Assembly (NCBI RefSeq): GCF_014773385.1
Contig: NZ_JACXAI010000024.1
Location: 1-64,000, forward strand
Length of the DNA stretch: 64,000 bases
Origin: Metabacillus arenae
GTDB lineage: Bacteria; Bacillota; Bacilli; Bacillales; Bacillaceae
Reading direction: 5' to 3'
The position numbers were made by a program, and so were the translations under genes. A model generated the notes under the pieces. The model saw only the letters and a list, made by a program, of their open reading frames with translations, was not told the origin of the DNA and made no database searches. Shown piece by piece: positions 44,202 to 53,249 of this stretch. How positions within the stretch are numbered: position 1 is the stretch's first letter; every line of letters starts with the position of its first letter.

Positions 44202-44213
44202 CTGGAATTCCAG
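44202..44213. promoter_or_regulatory. palindromic operator for the GntR regulator
   Basis: CTGGAATTCCAG is a perfect 12-bp palindrome in the divergent gntR/DHDPS intergenic region, preceded by a partial direct copy (ATCTGGAATCTG at about 44187). FCD-type GntR proteins bind similar palindromes. Assignment is by position. Confidence 0.65.
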
Positions 44214-44270
44214 TTTTAGAATAACACACCTTATTCAAAATAGTCAAAATATTTTTAGGAGGTTTTGTTA

Positions 44271-45170
44271 ATGAAAAATGTAAAAATTGATGGTGTCATC
44301 TCTACAATTGTAACCCCTTTCAATGCGGACGATTCGGTGAATGAAGAAATGCTTAGGAATGAAGTTCGTTATATTCTTGATTCAGAAGTAGATGGAATAT
44401 GCGCTTGTGGTTCGACTGGTGAGGGTCATACGTTAACAATCGAAGAAAGTGCCCGGATTTGTGAAATTGTTGTTGAAGAGGTAAAAGGGAAAATTCCAGT
44501 GGTTGGGGGAATCATTCAAAATTCCACCCATCAAGTAATTAAATACGGTAAGGCTCTTAAGGATGTGGGAGTAGATGCCCTACAGATTACCCCAGTTCAT
44601 TACCTCTTTGATCCTGGAATCGAGGGAACAATCAATTATTTCAAAGAGCTTGGTGAAGTGCTTGATATGCCAATTATTATCTACAATGTCGTTCCATGGG
44701 CCCTTATTCCGATTGAAGTCATTGAAGACTTAGCAGAACTGCCTCACGTAATCGGAATAAAACAAAGTGCAGGAGAAATGCATTTGTTAGCAGATCTTCT
44801 AATAAAAGTTAAAGGAAAAATTACCATTTTAGCTGCAATTGATGACCTCCACTACCCAGCATTCGTTATGGGAGTAGATGGGACTTTAGCAGCAATTCCA
44901 ACAGTTACTCCTCATCTTACTGTCCAACTGTGGAAAGAAGTACAAAACGGAAACTATGAAAAAGCATTGAAATTACACGAGACGATCCTTCCTATTTGGA
45001 ATGCGATAAAAGAGCCTAACATGCCTTCAAAACTTAAGGAAGCACTTCGTTTACAAGGAAGAAATGTTGGTAAAGCCCGAAAACCAATTCAGCCTGTGAC
45101 AAAAGAGGAATCAGAAAAAATTTATGAGGCCTTAAAGAATGCCGGATTACTTGCAAAAAGCTTAAGTTGA
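44271..45170 (+). CDS. dihydrodipicolinate synthase/N-acetylneuraminate lyase family protein
   Basis: A 299-residue class I aldolase-type TIM barrel. Schiff-base Lys164 (GIKQSAG), Tyr138 (IIYNVVPW) and GSTGE (47-51) are in place. ATG 44271 lies 8 nt after AGGAGG. The TctABC transporter, aldehyde dehydrogenase and DhaKL next to it argue for a catabolic 2-keto-acid aldolase or dehydratase rather than lysine synthesis. A dehydratase giving 2-oxoglutarate semialdehyde would suit the dehydrogenase; an aldolase giving pyruvate and a triose would suit DhaKL. Confidence 0.87.
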   Translation: MKNVKIDGVISTIVTPFNADDSVNEEMLRNEVRYILDSEVDGICACGSTGEGHTLTIEESARICEIVVEEVKGKIPVVGGIIQNSTHQVIKYGKALKDVGVDALQITPVHYLFDPGIEGTINYFKELGEVLDMPIIIYNVVPWALIPIEVIEDLAELPHVIGIKQSAGEMHLLADLLIKVKGKITILAAIDDLHYPAFVMGVDGTLAAIPTVTPHLTVQLWKEVQNGNYEKALKLHETILPIWNAIKEPNMPSKLKEALRLQGRNVGKARKPIQPVTKEESEKIYEALKNAGLLAKSLS

Positions 45171-45203
45171 TGTGGTTAAATTTTCAACAAAGGAGGATAA
45201 ATA

Positions 45204-46208
45204 TTGAAAAAATTCATAAACGATCCAGATGATTTCGTAGATGAAATGTTAGAGGGTATACTGCTTGCCAACCCTAATCACCTTAGAAGTATTCGGGACG
45301 ATAATCGAGGACTTGTAAGAATTGATGCTCCAGTGAAAAATAAGGTCGCTATTGTTACTGGTGGAGGCTCAGGACATCTCCCTCTCTTTCTGGGATATGT
45401 TGGTAAAGGAATGTTAGATGGGGCGTCAGTGGGAGAAGTTTTTGCTGCCTCAAGTGTCCAACAAATGCTTGATGTTACAAGAGCTGTAGATGGTGGTGAA
45501 GGAGTCCTCTATGTTTATGGAAACTACAGTGGGGATGTAATGAATTTTGAGATGGCTGCTGAGTTAGCCGAAACCGAAGGAATTCGTGTTGAAAGTGTTG
45601 TTGCAAGAGATGATGTAGGATCAATGCCAAAAGAATTTGAAGATCAAAGAAGAGGCGTTGCCGGGATCTTTTATTTATATAAAATTGCTTCTGCAAAAGC
45701 AGCAACTGGTGCCAGTTTAGATGAGGTTAAGGCTGTTACAGAAAAAGTAAACAATTCAGTTCGTTCCATTGGCGTTGCACTTTCTCCTTGCATTTTACCA
45801 TCGGTAGGTAAACCTAACTTCAAGCTTGGAGAAGACGAAATGGAAATTGGCATGGGGATCCATGGAGAACCGGGAATAAAGAGGGGAAAAATTGATTCAG
45901 CTGATAAAATAGCTGAATCTTTGGTAGTTGCTATATTAGAAGATTTATATACCAACCAAGAAATTAAAGAAGTATCTGTCCTAGTAAACGGTCTTGGTTC
46001 TACCCCATTAGAAGAGCTTTATGTTGTATACAGAAAGATCCATCATCATTTAGAAAATAAAGGTATTAAAGTTTACAAAGTTTTTATTGGAGAGTATGCA
46101 ACATCTTTAGAAATGACTGGTCTTTCCGTTTCACTGTTAAATCTAGATGAAGAACTAAAAGACCTTCTTGATATGCCCTTTGAAACTCCTTTTCATGTTC
46201 AACAATAA
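45204..46208 (+). CDS. dhaK: dihydroxyacetone kinase subunit DhaK-like
   Basis: A 334-residue DhaK. GGGSGH (53-58), catalytic Asp111 in NYSGDVMNFEMA and the substrate-binding His220 in GMGIHGEPG, which forms a hemiaminal with the ketone, are all present. TTG start after AAAGGAGG. Paired with DhaL; no DhaM phosphoryl donor is present, so an ATP-dependent two-part kinase for dihydroxyacetone or an erythrulose-like ketose is likely. Confidence 0.9.
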   Translation: MKKFINDPDDFVDEMLEGILLANPNHLRSIRDDNRGLVRIDAPVKNKVAIVTGGGSGHLPLFLGYVGKGMLDGASVGEVFAASSVQQMLDVTRAVDGGEGVLYVYGNYSGDVMNFEMAAELAETEGIRVESVVARDDVGSMPKEFEDQRRGVAGIFYLYKIASAKAATGASLDEVKAVTEKVNNSVRSIGVALSPCILPSVGKPNFKLGEDEMEIGMGIHGEPGIKRGKIDSADKIAESLVVAILEDLYTNQEIKEVSVLVNGLGSTPLEELYVVYRKIHHHLENKGIKVYKVFIGEYATSLEMTGLSVSLLNLDEELKDLLDMPFETPFHVQQ

Positions 46209-46226
46209 AAATAGGAGGCTCTTATT

Positions 46227-46865
46227 TTGTTCAATGTCCAAGATATCAAAAATATTTTCAAAGAAATCAGCCGCTTAATGGATTCCAATAAAGAGTTTTT
46301 GTGTCAACTAGATGGCACTCTTGGTGATGGAGATATTGGAATAACAATGTCAAAGGGGTTTTCAGCAATTAAAGAAGCTAGTTTAAAAGATAAAGAGCAA
46401 GACATTGGCTCTTTAGTATTTTCATATGGCATGATAATGGCAGAAAAGGCACCTTCTACAATGGGTACTTTATTAGCCTCGGCATTCTTAAAGGCTGGAA
46501 ATCAGTTTAAAGGAAAACAACAATTATCTTTTAATGACTTTGTTATCTTTATTGAAACCATGATTCAAGGAATAAAAGAGCGGGGTAAAGCACAATTTGG
46601 GGATAAGACAATACTTGATTCTTTCATACCAGCATTGGAATCTCTAAAAAACTCTGCAGAAAAGAAAGAAAATATTTTACAATCAATCCAAAAGGCACAT
46701 AATTCTGCTGAAAAAGGGATGAAAAATACAATTAATTTAAAATCACGAAAAGGCAGAGCAGCTCGTTATCTAGAAGATTCTATAGGAAAGCAAGATCCAG
46801 GAGCAACGGTAGGAGCATTGTTCTTCGAAGGCATTCTGCAGTATGTGTCAAAAAAAGAGATTTAA
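46227..46865 (+). CDS. dhaL: dihydroxyacetone kinase subunit DhaL-like
   Basis: A 212-residue DhaL nucleotide-binding subunit. LDGTLGDGDIGITMSKGF holds the Asp cluster for Mg-ATP, with Ile where most members have His (GDGDHG); APSTMGTLLASAF and SRKGRAARYLEDSIGKQDPGA are the other signatures. TTG start after AGGAGG, 18 nt after dhaK. A terminator (CCCGTCTT / AAGACGGG, about 46875-46900) follows. Confidence 0.9.
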   Translation: MFNVQDIKNIFKEISRLMDSNKEFLCQLDGTLGDGDIGITMSKGFSAIKEASLKDKEQDIGSLVFSYGMIMAEKAPSTMGTLLASAFLKAGNQFKGKQQLSFNDFVIFIETMIQGIKERGKAQFGDKTILDSFIPALESLKNSAEKKENILQSIQKAHNSAEKGMKNTINLKSRKGRAARYLEDSIGKQDPGATVGALFFEGILQYVSKKEI

Positions 46866-47344
46866 ATTATTTTCCCGTCTTAATTGAAAGACGGGATTTT
46901 ATTAATTTTTTTCTTACCTAAATCTTCTGCATAACTATAGACAATCGTTACTTTCTCTTTAACCAGCTGATTACCATCAGATAGACACAATCCTGTCCCG
47001 TCGATGGCTAACAGTATCATGCTTGGGTTGATTTGATGACAAAGATTATTCTAAGGGGACAAGAGCTAGAACAAATCCGTACCGATATAGACGTTCGAGT
47101 CATGGTTAATAGGCTTATCAGTTTATTGGAAGGTTACGAACTTCGTTCAATCTATTACAGGTCAAGTATTTATCATTGATAACGGACAAACACTTTGGAT
47201 TAAATAATCTATTGTTTTTGCTTGTCTAAATTGTTATTTATCAAATGAGCACCCTTTTAAAGGTACATCAAAAAAAAGGGTGTTTTGTATACCTTTTCTC
47301 CAACAAATGATCCATAAAAACTCAGGCAATTCTAAATATACGAT
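46866..47344. other. terminator and degenerate coding remnants
   Basis: After the dhaL terminator the minus strand near 47000-46915 reads AIDGTGLCLSDGNQLV then VYSYAEDLGKK, and the plus strand near 47130-47208 reads KVTNFVQSITGQVFIID ending at TAA. Both look like gene fragments without starts. I could not identify them. A hairpin (AAGGGTG-type, about 47250-47285) lies beyond. Confidence 0.45.
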
Positions 47345-48196
47345 TTATAACCCTTGCATCTTGACCATCTCTACAAAAGCCTTGTATGAATAGCCTAAGT
47401 GTTTCTCTTTCCTTCTGATTAGTCCGGTCTCAATAAACTGGTAAGACTCAGGAATTGGATGTACATGTAAATCTTTATAAGAGCCATTTAACACAGACTT
47501 TGGCAGAAGTGTAGACGTTAGTTTCGCTCTCACGCTGCTTAAGAGTGTTTCAAGCGAGCTAATTTCAATGTAATTTCTCAAAGTCAGCCCTTCGTCCCTG
47601 AACCATTGCTCCAAAATTCCTCTAAATGGACAACCTCTTAGAGATACGGCCCACTTCTGGTCTGATAGTGAAGACAAACTTAATTCCTTGCCAGACAAAA
47701 GAACAATTTCATCGGATAACAAGTAATCGATAACAAAGTTTGTTGAGGTCAGATCTCCCGTCACAAAAGCTGCGTCTAGTTCATAGTTCTTCACCTTCTC
47801 CATCAACTCAAGAGAATTTCCAGTATCTAAACGAAGCGACACCTGTTCATACTGTGATTGATACTCGGCAATAAGATTCATAAAATTACCGCATGTGACC
47901 GTTTCAACCACTCCTATTCGTAATGATCCAGCTGGTTTACCGTGATCTTGTAATATTTTTATAGATTCATCCGCCATTTGCAAAATGGAATCAGCATATT
48001 GACGAAAAAGCATCCCTTTCTCAGTTATTTGAACACCTTTTGGTCTTCTATAAAAAAGAAGAACACCTAGCTCCTCCTCAAGTCTTCGTAAACGAGTTGT
48101 CACATTTGATTGTACATAATCCAATTTTACTGCAGCGCGTGAAATGCTTCCTTCTTCAGCAATTGCCTGAAACAGTCTCAAATCACTTAGTTCCAT
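47345..48196 (-). CDS. LysR-family transcriptional regulator
   Basis: A 283-residue LTTR of the CysL/YwfK-like type. HTH: ELSDLRLFQAIAEEGSISRAAVKLDYVQSNVTTRL. Effector domain begins about residue 88 (GSLRIGVVETV). It is divergent from the NAD(P)H-FMN reductase gene at 48488, its likely target. ATG 48196 has GGGGGTT upstream; in-frame ATGs 12-15 nt earlier are possible. Confidence 0.88.
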   Translation of the reverse strand: MELSDLRLFQAIAEEGSISRAAVKLDYVQSNVTTRLRRLEEELGVLLFYRRPKGVQITEKGMLFRQYADSILQMADESIKILQDHGKPAGSLRIGVVETVTCGNFMNLIAEYQSQYEQVSLRLDTGNSLELMEKVKNYELDAAFVTGDLTSTNFVIDYLLSDEIVLLSGKELSLSSLSDQKWAVSLRGCPFRGILEQWFRDEGLTLRNYIEISSLETLLSSVRAKLTSTLLPKSVLNGSYKDLHVHPIPESYQFIETGLIRRKEKHLGYSYKAFVEMVKMQGL

Positions 48197-48487
48197 AGTA
48201 ACCCCCATCACTTTTTATGATATCCATATCTTGAATAATCATTATACATGATATAAATACACATTTATACTCGACTTATAGAACAAAGAACAAAAGGAGG
48301 AAACGCAATTTAAAAAGGAATCGATTTCTATTGGTAACGCTAATAGGAACGAGGATTCTTAATGAACTAATAAAAGATAATACTGATAATCAGTAAGGCT
48401 AGCTGCAATTAGTTTTGATGACTTTCAGGCAACATAACAAGGTTTGATACGAGGGTAAATTACAAATAAAAGAGGAGCTGATTCGAG

Positions 48488-49141
48488 TTGGATTCTATAA
48501 CAAATACACAAAAAATGCTAGTTCTTGTCGGTAGCCCAAGACGTAAGGGGAATTCTGCCACACTGGCTAAAGCAGTTCAGCGTGGAGCAGAGGAAGTCGG
48601 TACACAGGTTTCACTACGCTTCATTGATGATTACATTTCGAGCTTTCTCCGTGACTGCCGAACCTGCCGCTTATCTGACGGAGAATGTTCAATTAAGGAT
48701 AATTTCCGAACGCTGTTTTTCGATGATTTTCTTGCTGCTGATGGGGTGGTAATTTGTTCTCCAGTATATTGGTACGGCTTGTCCGCTCAGATCAAATCTT
48801 TTTTTGACCGCACGTTCTGTTATTATGCTGCATCTTATCCCAATTCAGATCAAGTCTTAAAGACTATGTCCAGCAAGCGCACTGGCTTAGTGCTAGCTTC
48901 CGAAGAGACGTACCCAGGTGCATCGCTCGGAATTATTCACCAGCTTCAGGAGTTTTCACGCTATACCCATTCTGAATTTGTTGGCGTCGTCCATGGGATA
49001 GGCAACAGCCGAGGAGAAGTCAGTGTCGATCCAGGCTCACCCGTGTTATTAGCTGAACAGCTTGGTCGGGAATTTTTCAGTCGTAAATATTCCGATTATC
49101 GCTTAGATACAGAAAGGAGCAAAAAAGTATGGCCAACTTAA
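48488..49141 (+). CDS. NADPH-dependent FMN reductase / flavodoxin-fold protein
   Basis: A 217-residue flavodoxin-like reductase. VGSPRRKGNSATLAKAV is the FMN phosphate loop and CSPVYWYGLSAQIKSFFDR the flavin-ring loop of the iron-sulfur flavoprotein/MdaB group. Cysteines at CRTCRLSDGEC (about 56-66) resemble the compact Cys motif of iron-sulfur flavoproteins and may bind a cluster or act in redox. TTG start with AGAGGAG upstream. The divergent LysR gene suggests inducible expression, perhaps by quinones or azo compounds. Confidence 0.85.
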   Translation: MDSITNTQKMLVLVGSPRRKGNSATLAKAVQRGAEEVGTQVSLRFIDDYISSFLRDCRTCRLSDGECSIKDNFRTLFFDDFLAADGVVICSPVYWYGLSAQIKSFFDRTFCYYAASYPNSDQVLKTMSSKRTGLVLASEETYPGASLGIIHQLQEFSRYTHSEFVGVVHGIGNSRGEVSVDPGSPVLLAEQLGREFFSRKYSDYRLDTERSKKVWPT

Positions 49142-49699
49142 GATAATGGAGATGAGGTAACACCTGATTGAAATCAATCGACACACATATAAGCATGTGG
49201 AATCACGCCTTGTTCAGAGAAAAATTACTTTTCTTATTAGTAAAAGATAAAATGGGGGTACCTTTAGGAAAGGCGGATATACAATGTTAAGGAAGCCCCA
49301 GTATTATAAAGCCTAATTTCTCACTTACAAAGCTAAGAAATTAGGCTTTAGTTACTTCATTACCACGCTATTTTCAAATAGTGATAAAGGTACTAACTAT
49401 TAAACGAAGTTTGACTGGGGGCAGATAGCGCCAGTTTAGAATATTAAATACCAGCATAAGTGATTGACATAATCTTTCTCCAAGAAAAATTTTCAGGAAA
49501 ATAGTAAGTAAAGCACTTTCCCCTATTGTTGGAAAAGATAGATGTAGTTTTGAAGACCGGGTAACGAAAAACTGGCATTACCGTATTCCAATTACTCAGG
49601 GACACATACTCAGTCCATCTGATAAATGCGTAAACAATGAAGACTCTTTAACAGCTTATTGATCAAAATACCTTCAAGGTCAGCAACTACAAGCTAAAG
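49142..49699. other. 558-bp intergenic region without a supported gene
   Basis: A perfect hairpin, AAAGCCTAATTTCT / AGAAATTAGGCTTT (49304-49345), terminates the reductase transcript. The remainder is AT-rich with scattered stops in all frames and no ribosome-site plus ORF combination. Confidence 0.6.
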
Positions 49700-50122
49700 T
49701 TATTCGTTGATTTCCCAATGTGGATTCCAGACTACTTCCCACAAATGGCCATCTGGGTCTTGGAAGTGCCCAGAGTATCCACCCCAAAATGTGTCGTGTG
49801 CCGGGTCAGTTATAAAAGCACCAGCTTTTTTTGCTTGTTCCAATACGCTATCCACTTCTTCTTTACTTCCTACATTGTGACCAATCGTAAACTCTGTAGG
49901 ACTTGCTGGGGTTTGAGAAACCTTTGCCTCATGAGCGATATCTTTGCGATTCCAAATGGCAAGCTTTAAGCCTGCCTGTAAGTCGAAAAAGGCAACAGCA
50001 CCATGCTCAAATTCTTTGCCAACTATGCCTTCTGTCGGCAGCCCTATTCCGTCCCGATAAAATTCCAACGCTCTTTCCAAATCATCTACACCCAATGTAA
50101 TGACAGTGATTCTTGGATTCAT
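49700..50122 (-). CDS. VOC-family (glyoxalase-like) protein
   Basis: A 140-residue VOC protein: VITLGVDDLERALEFYRDGIGLPTEG and GYSGHFQDPDGHLWEVVWNP are the two halves. The C-terminal GHFQDPDGHLWE matches the lactoylglutathione lyase-like group of Bacillus. The ATG has AAGGAGGATG upstream. A degenerate fragment of a close relative is present at about 59985-60062. Confidence 0.85.
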   Translation of the reverse strand: MNPRITVITLGVDDLERALEFYRDGIGLPTEGIVGKEFEHGAVAFFDLQAGLKLAIWNRKDIAHEAKVSQTPASPTEFTIGHNVGSKEEVDSVLEQAKKAGAFITDPAHDTFWGGYSGHFQDPDGHLWEVVWNPHWEINE

Positions 50123-50190
50123 AAAATGACCATCCTCCTTATATTAAGGATACCAACGGATGGTCATTATTCCTACTAATATTTAATTTG

Positions 50191-51417
50191 CTAGTTCACC
50201 CACGCATCTTGGGAGTATCCTCGTTTTTCCCAATATCCGATATGTTCATTCTCAATTAACTCAACTCGGTTCAACCACTTGACAGACTTGTAGGCATACA
50301 TTTTCGGAACGATCAATCTGACCGGTCCACCATTCTTTTCTGTGATTAATTCTCCATCTATTAAAACGGCTGCCATTACATCATCAAGCATGGCTTGATC
50401 CAGCGATAATGTATCTGTGTAAACACCATCTGCTGAATAAAACTTTACGTATTTTGCTGACTCTTTGACACCTGCTTGCTGTAACAGAGTTCTTAAAGGT
50501 ATGCCTTCCCATGTTACTGAATAAACACTCCAGCCAGTCACACAATGGAAATCACTTACTTGGACATCTCTTTTAAGCTGAACAAATTGATCCCAATTAT
50601 AGGTACTCAGTTTTTCTACTAGACCATCAATTGTAAAACTCCAATTCTTATCGTTTAATTTTGGAATTTCAGTTACTGTGTAGTAACGAAATTGCCCCTT
50701 CCTTCCACCCCCAATTGGCGGGGCAGACTTTGCATTTGCTTTTGGAATTGGAGAAAATTGATTCCCATTTGAAACAGAAGCCTTCTCGGTAACTGATGCG
50801 AAATTCAGCTGAAACCATCTACCAACCACTGGAAAGAACATAAGGGCAATAACGCTTCCACTTAACATACGCAAAAACGTTCTTCGCTTATAGATTGGAT
50901 TTCCATTTTCAATAAGCATCGGCTCTTCTTTAATTTCTACTTTATTAAAGCGTTTTTCCAGTTTTTTAAACCATTTACTTCTCGTCATACTATGATAAAT
51001 GACATATGGCAACCCTACCCAAGTTGCAGCATCATGGATGATTAAAGCCCATGAACTAACGATGGGTGGAGTGATCCTATGAAAAGTTAATAAAATACCA
51101 GAAATAATGAGGATAATTAAAATCGTTAATACTAGCCTAAGATTCAGCCGATTATTCTTCTTTTTACTCAAAGTTCTAACATGCTTTTTCATTTTAGGAA
51201 AATAAAAGAACAAGGGAATACAGCTAATAACACCTACCCAAATATGAAGATCTTTCATCAAGACACGGATAGATGGAAAAGCAGAGCGAAAAGTAGAAGA
51301 AAACAAAAGCAAACCGGTCAAGCTTAATAAGAAAAACGAGATTGCATTATAATGATGCAATTGAATAAGCTTCTTACCGAAATTTATGTTACCTTGAAAT
51401 AAAATCCTCAAATTCAC
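50191..51417 (-). CDS. cytochrome b-like membrane domain fused to MsrP/sulfite-oxidase-type molybdopterin oxidoreductase
   Basis: A 408-residue fusion. Residues 22-145 hold four membrane helices with His21/22, His58, His113, His128 and His142, positions suited to heme b ligation (cytochrome b561/DUF4405-like). At 177-183 a twin-arginine motif KRRTFLR precedes a hydrophobic helix (about 184-203). Residues 235-400 form the oxidoreductase molybdopterin domain with the Mo-ligand Cys292 (DFHCVTGWS). GTG 51417 has GAGGTGG upstream and overlaps the kinase gene by 29 nt. It combines in one chain what MsrQ (heme) and MsrP (Mo) do in E. coli, with the catalytic domain outside the membrane. A sulfite or other oxide reductase is the alternative. 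Confidence 0.87.
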   Translation of the reverse strand: MNLRILFQGNINFGKKLIQLHHYNAISFFLLSLTGLLLFSSTFRSAFPSIRVLMKDLHIWVGVISCIPLFFYFPKMKKHVRTLSKKKNNRLNLRLVLTILIILIISGILLTFHRITPPIVSSWALIIHDAATWVGLPYVIYHSMTRSKWFKKLEKRFNKVEIKEEPMLIENGNPIYKRRTFLRMLSGSVIALMFFPVVGRWFQLNFASVTEKASVSNGNQFSPIPKANAKSAPPIGGGRKGQFRYYTVTEIPKLNDKNWSFTIDGLVEKLSTYNWDQFVQLKRDVQVSDFHCVTGWSVYSVTWEGIPLRTLLQQAGVKESAKYVKFYSADGVYTDTLSLDQAMLDDVMAAVLIDGELITEKNGGPVRLIVPKMYAYKSVKWLNRVELIENEHIGYWEKRGYSQDAWVN

Positions 51418-52471
51418 TCTTTTCTTCCACCTCATTTCTATTAATTGGCAAGACAATCATAAATTCGCTCCCTTTTCCCACTTCACTTCCGGCTGTAATG
51501 ACGCCGTTATGTTTTTCTACAATTGTTTTCGCTATGGCCAGCCCAAGTCCAGCACCACCAAATTTTTTATTACGGGATTTTTCAATTCGATATGTTCTTT
51601 CAAAAATATGAGGAAGCTCTTCCTTACTAATTCCTTCACCCCTATCTCGAATAGAGACTTTAATTTTTTGATTTGGCAAAGTAACAACGGATAGTGTAAT
51701 TAATCCACCTTCTTCTGAAAACCGAATGGCATTGTCCAATAAATTAAATAAGACTTTTTGAAAATAAAGCCGGTCAACATGAATGGATGGAATTTGATTG
51801 GGAAGCTTCACATCGATTTCAATATTTTTTTGTTCTAAATGGATTTGCTCATGCTCAAGGACTGCGAGTAACAATTCATCAACTCGAATTGGTTCGTATG
51901 AGAGCCTGATCCCGCCCGAATCCAGTAAGGATAGCTGGAACAACTGTTGAATAAGTTGATCAAGGCGTTCTGTTTCCAGCCCAATTGTACGTAAATACCG
52001 ATGAAAGGTAGCATCATCTTCTACAACTCCATCTTGAATTGCAGCAACAAATGCTTTTATAGATGACATCGGTGTTCTTAAATCATGAGAGATATTGGCT
52101 ACCAATTCCCTCCGCCTTGTCTCTGCCTGTTTAATTTGGTTAAAAGCGTCATTTAACCTGACATTCATATGATTGAAACGGATTGTTAATTCTTTAATTT
52201 CAGCTGGACCTTCAACAGGAAGGGAGTGATCAAACTTACCTTTTTCCATTTGGTGAGACTGTTTTACGAGTAATTGAATAGATCGTTCCACTGGTTTTGT
52301 AAGAAGATAATGAACAAAACTAGACAAAAGGGATGAAAAAATCGTGATGATTGATAACCAAATAATGATGTGATTTGGTAATACCATGTACATATAACTT
52401 ACAAATAAGAAGGTAAACATGATTAAAACACTTACACTATTGGCAATCAAAAAAATCCATTTTATTTTCAT
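51389..52471 (-). CDS. intramembrane-type sensor histidine kinase
   Basis: A 360-residue kinase. TM1 (about 5-29) and TM2 (about 34-57) are joined by only a few residues (LPNH), so sensing must occur within the membrane or via a partner. Then HAMP (58-110), HisKA with His129 (NISHDLRTP), N box LFNLLDNAIRFS, G1 DRGEGIS and G2 GGAGLGLAIAKTI. ATG overlaps the response regulator TGA (ATGA). With the regulator it forms a two-component system for the adjoining Mo enzyme and Met-rich lipoprotein. Confidence 0.92.
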   Translation of the reverse strand: MKIKWIFLIANSVSVLIMFTFLFVSYMYMVLPNHIIIWLSIITIFSSLLSSFVHYLLTKPVERSIQLLVKQSHQMEKGKFDHSLPVEGPAEIKELTIRFNHMNVRLNDAFNQIKQAETRRRELVANISHDLRTPMSSIKAFVAAIQDGVVEDDATFHRYLRTIGLETERLDQLIQQLFQLSLLDSGGIRLSYEPIRVDELLLAVLEHEQIHLEQKNIEIDVKLPNQIPSIHVDRLYFQKVLFNLLDNAIRFSEEGGLITLSVVTLPNQKIKVSIRDRGEGISKEELPHIFERTYRIEKSRNKKFGGAGLGLAIAKTIVEKHNGVITAGSEVGKGSEFMIVLPINRNEVEEKSEFEDFISR

Positions 52472-53178
52472 TCGATTTCACCAGGCGAGAATTTATATCC
52501 AATTCCCCATACTGTTTGAATATATTTTGGCTTTGAAGGATTTTCCTCAATTTTTTCACGCAGCCGCCGTACATGCACCGTAACAGTTGTCGTATCATCA
52601 TCAAATTCTGTTTGCCATACTTTATATAAAAGCTGAGAACGAGAGAATACTTGCTTCGGATGTGAAGCAAGTAGATTGAGTAAATCAAATTCTTTCATAG
52701 TTAATTCGATTTTTTTCCCAAGAAGAAACACTTCTCTATTTGCAGTGTGAATGGTTAACGAATCTGCTTTAAGGATATGTTCTTCATCCTTCTCATGTAT
52801 AGAACGTTTGCTGTAATCTAATAATCGACAAATGGCATTTATTCTTAACACTAATTCTCTTGGGTTAAAAGGTTTTGTTATATAATCATTCGCACCGATC
52901 GTTAAGCCCACTAACCGATCATATTCCTCACCTTTAGCTGTTAAAATCACAACGGGGATATCATCACTTTGGCGAATTTCTTCACACACCTTCCAACCAT
53001 CTACATAAGGCATCATTAAATCTAAGATTATCACGTGAAACTCATTTTCTCGCCAAAGCTGGAGAGCCTCTTCTCCATTAACAGCAGTTACAACCAAATA
53101 GCCTTCCCGTTCCAAATACCGCCTGCATACATCTAGAATCGCAGGTTCATCATCTACAAGTAAGATGCGTTTATTCAA
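52468..53178 (-). CDS. OmpR/PhoB-family response regulator
   Basis: A 236-residue response regulator: receiver with Asp10, phospho-acceptor Asp53 (ILDLMMP) and Lys (LTAKGEE), then a winged-helix DNA-binding domain (about 135-230; LTMKEFDLLNLLASHPKQVFS, VTVHVRRLREKIEENPSKP). TTG start with AAAGGAA upstream. It sits 71 nt downstream of the Met-rich lipoprotein gene in the same direction and overlaps the kinase gene by 4 nt. Confidence 0.93.
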   Translation of the reverse strand: MNKRILLVDDEPAILDVCRRYLEREGYLVVTAVNGEEALQLWRENEFHVIILDLMMPYVDGWKVCEEIRQSDDIPVVILTAKGEEYDRLVGLTIGANDYITKPFNPRELVLRINAICRLLDYSKRSIHEKDEEHILKADSLTIHTANREVFLLGKKIELTMKEFDLLNLLASHPKQVFSRSQLLYKVWQTEFDDDTTTVTVHVRRLREKIEENPSKPKYIQTVWGIGYKFSPGEIE

Positions 53179-53249
53179 GTACTTTTCATTCCTTTATACA
53201 TTTTACCTTTATATTAACACTAACTTCTTCTAAATAAATAATTGCCAGA

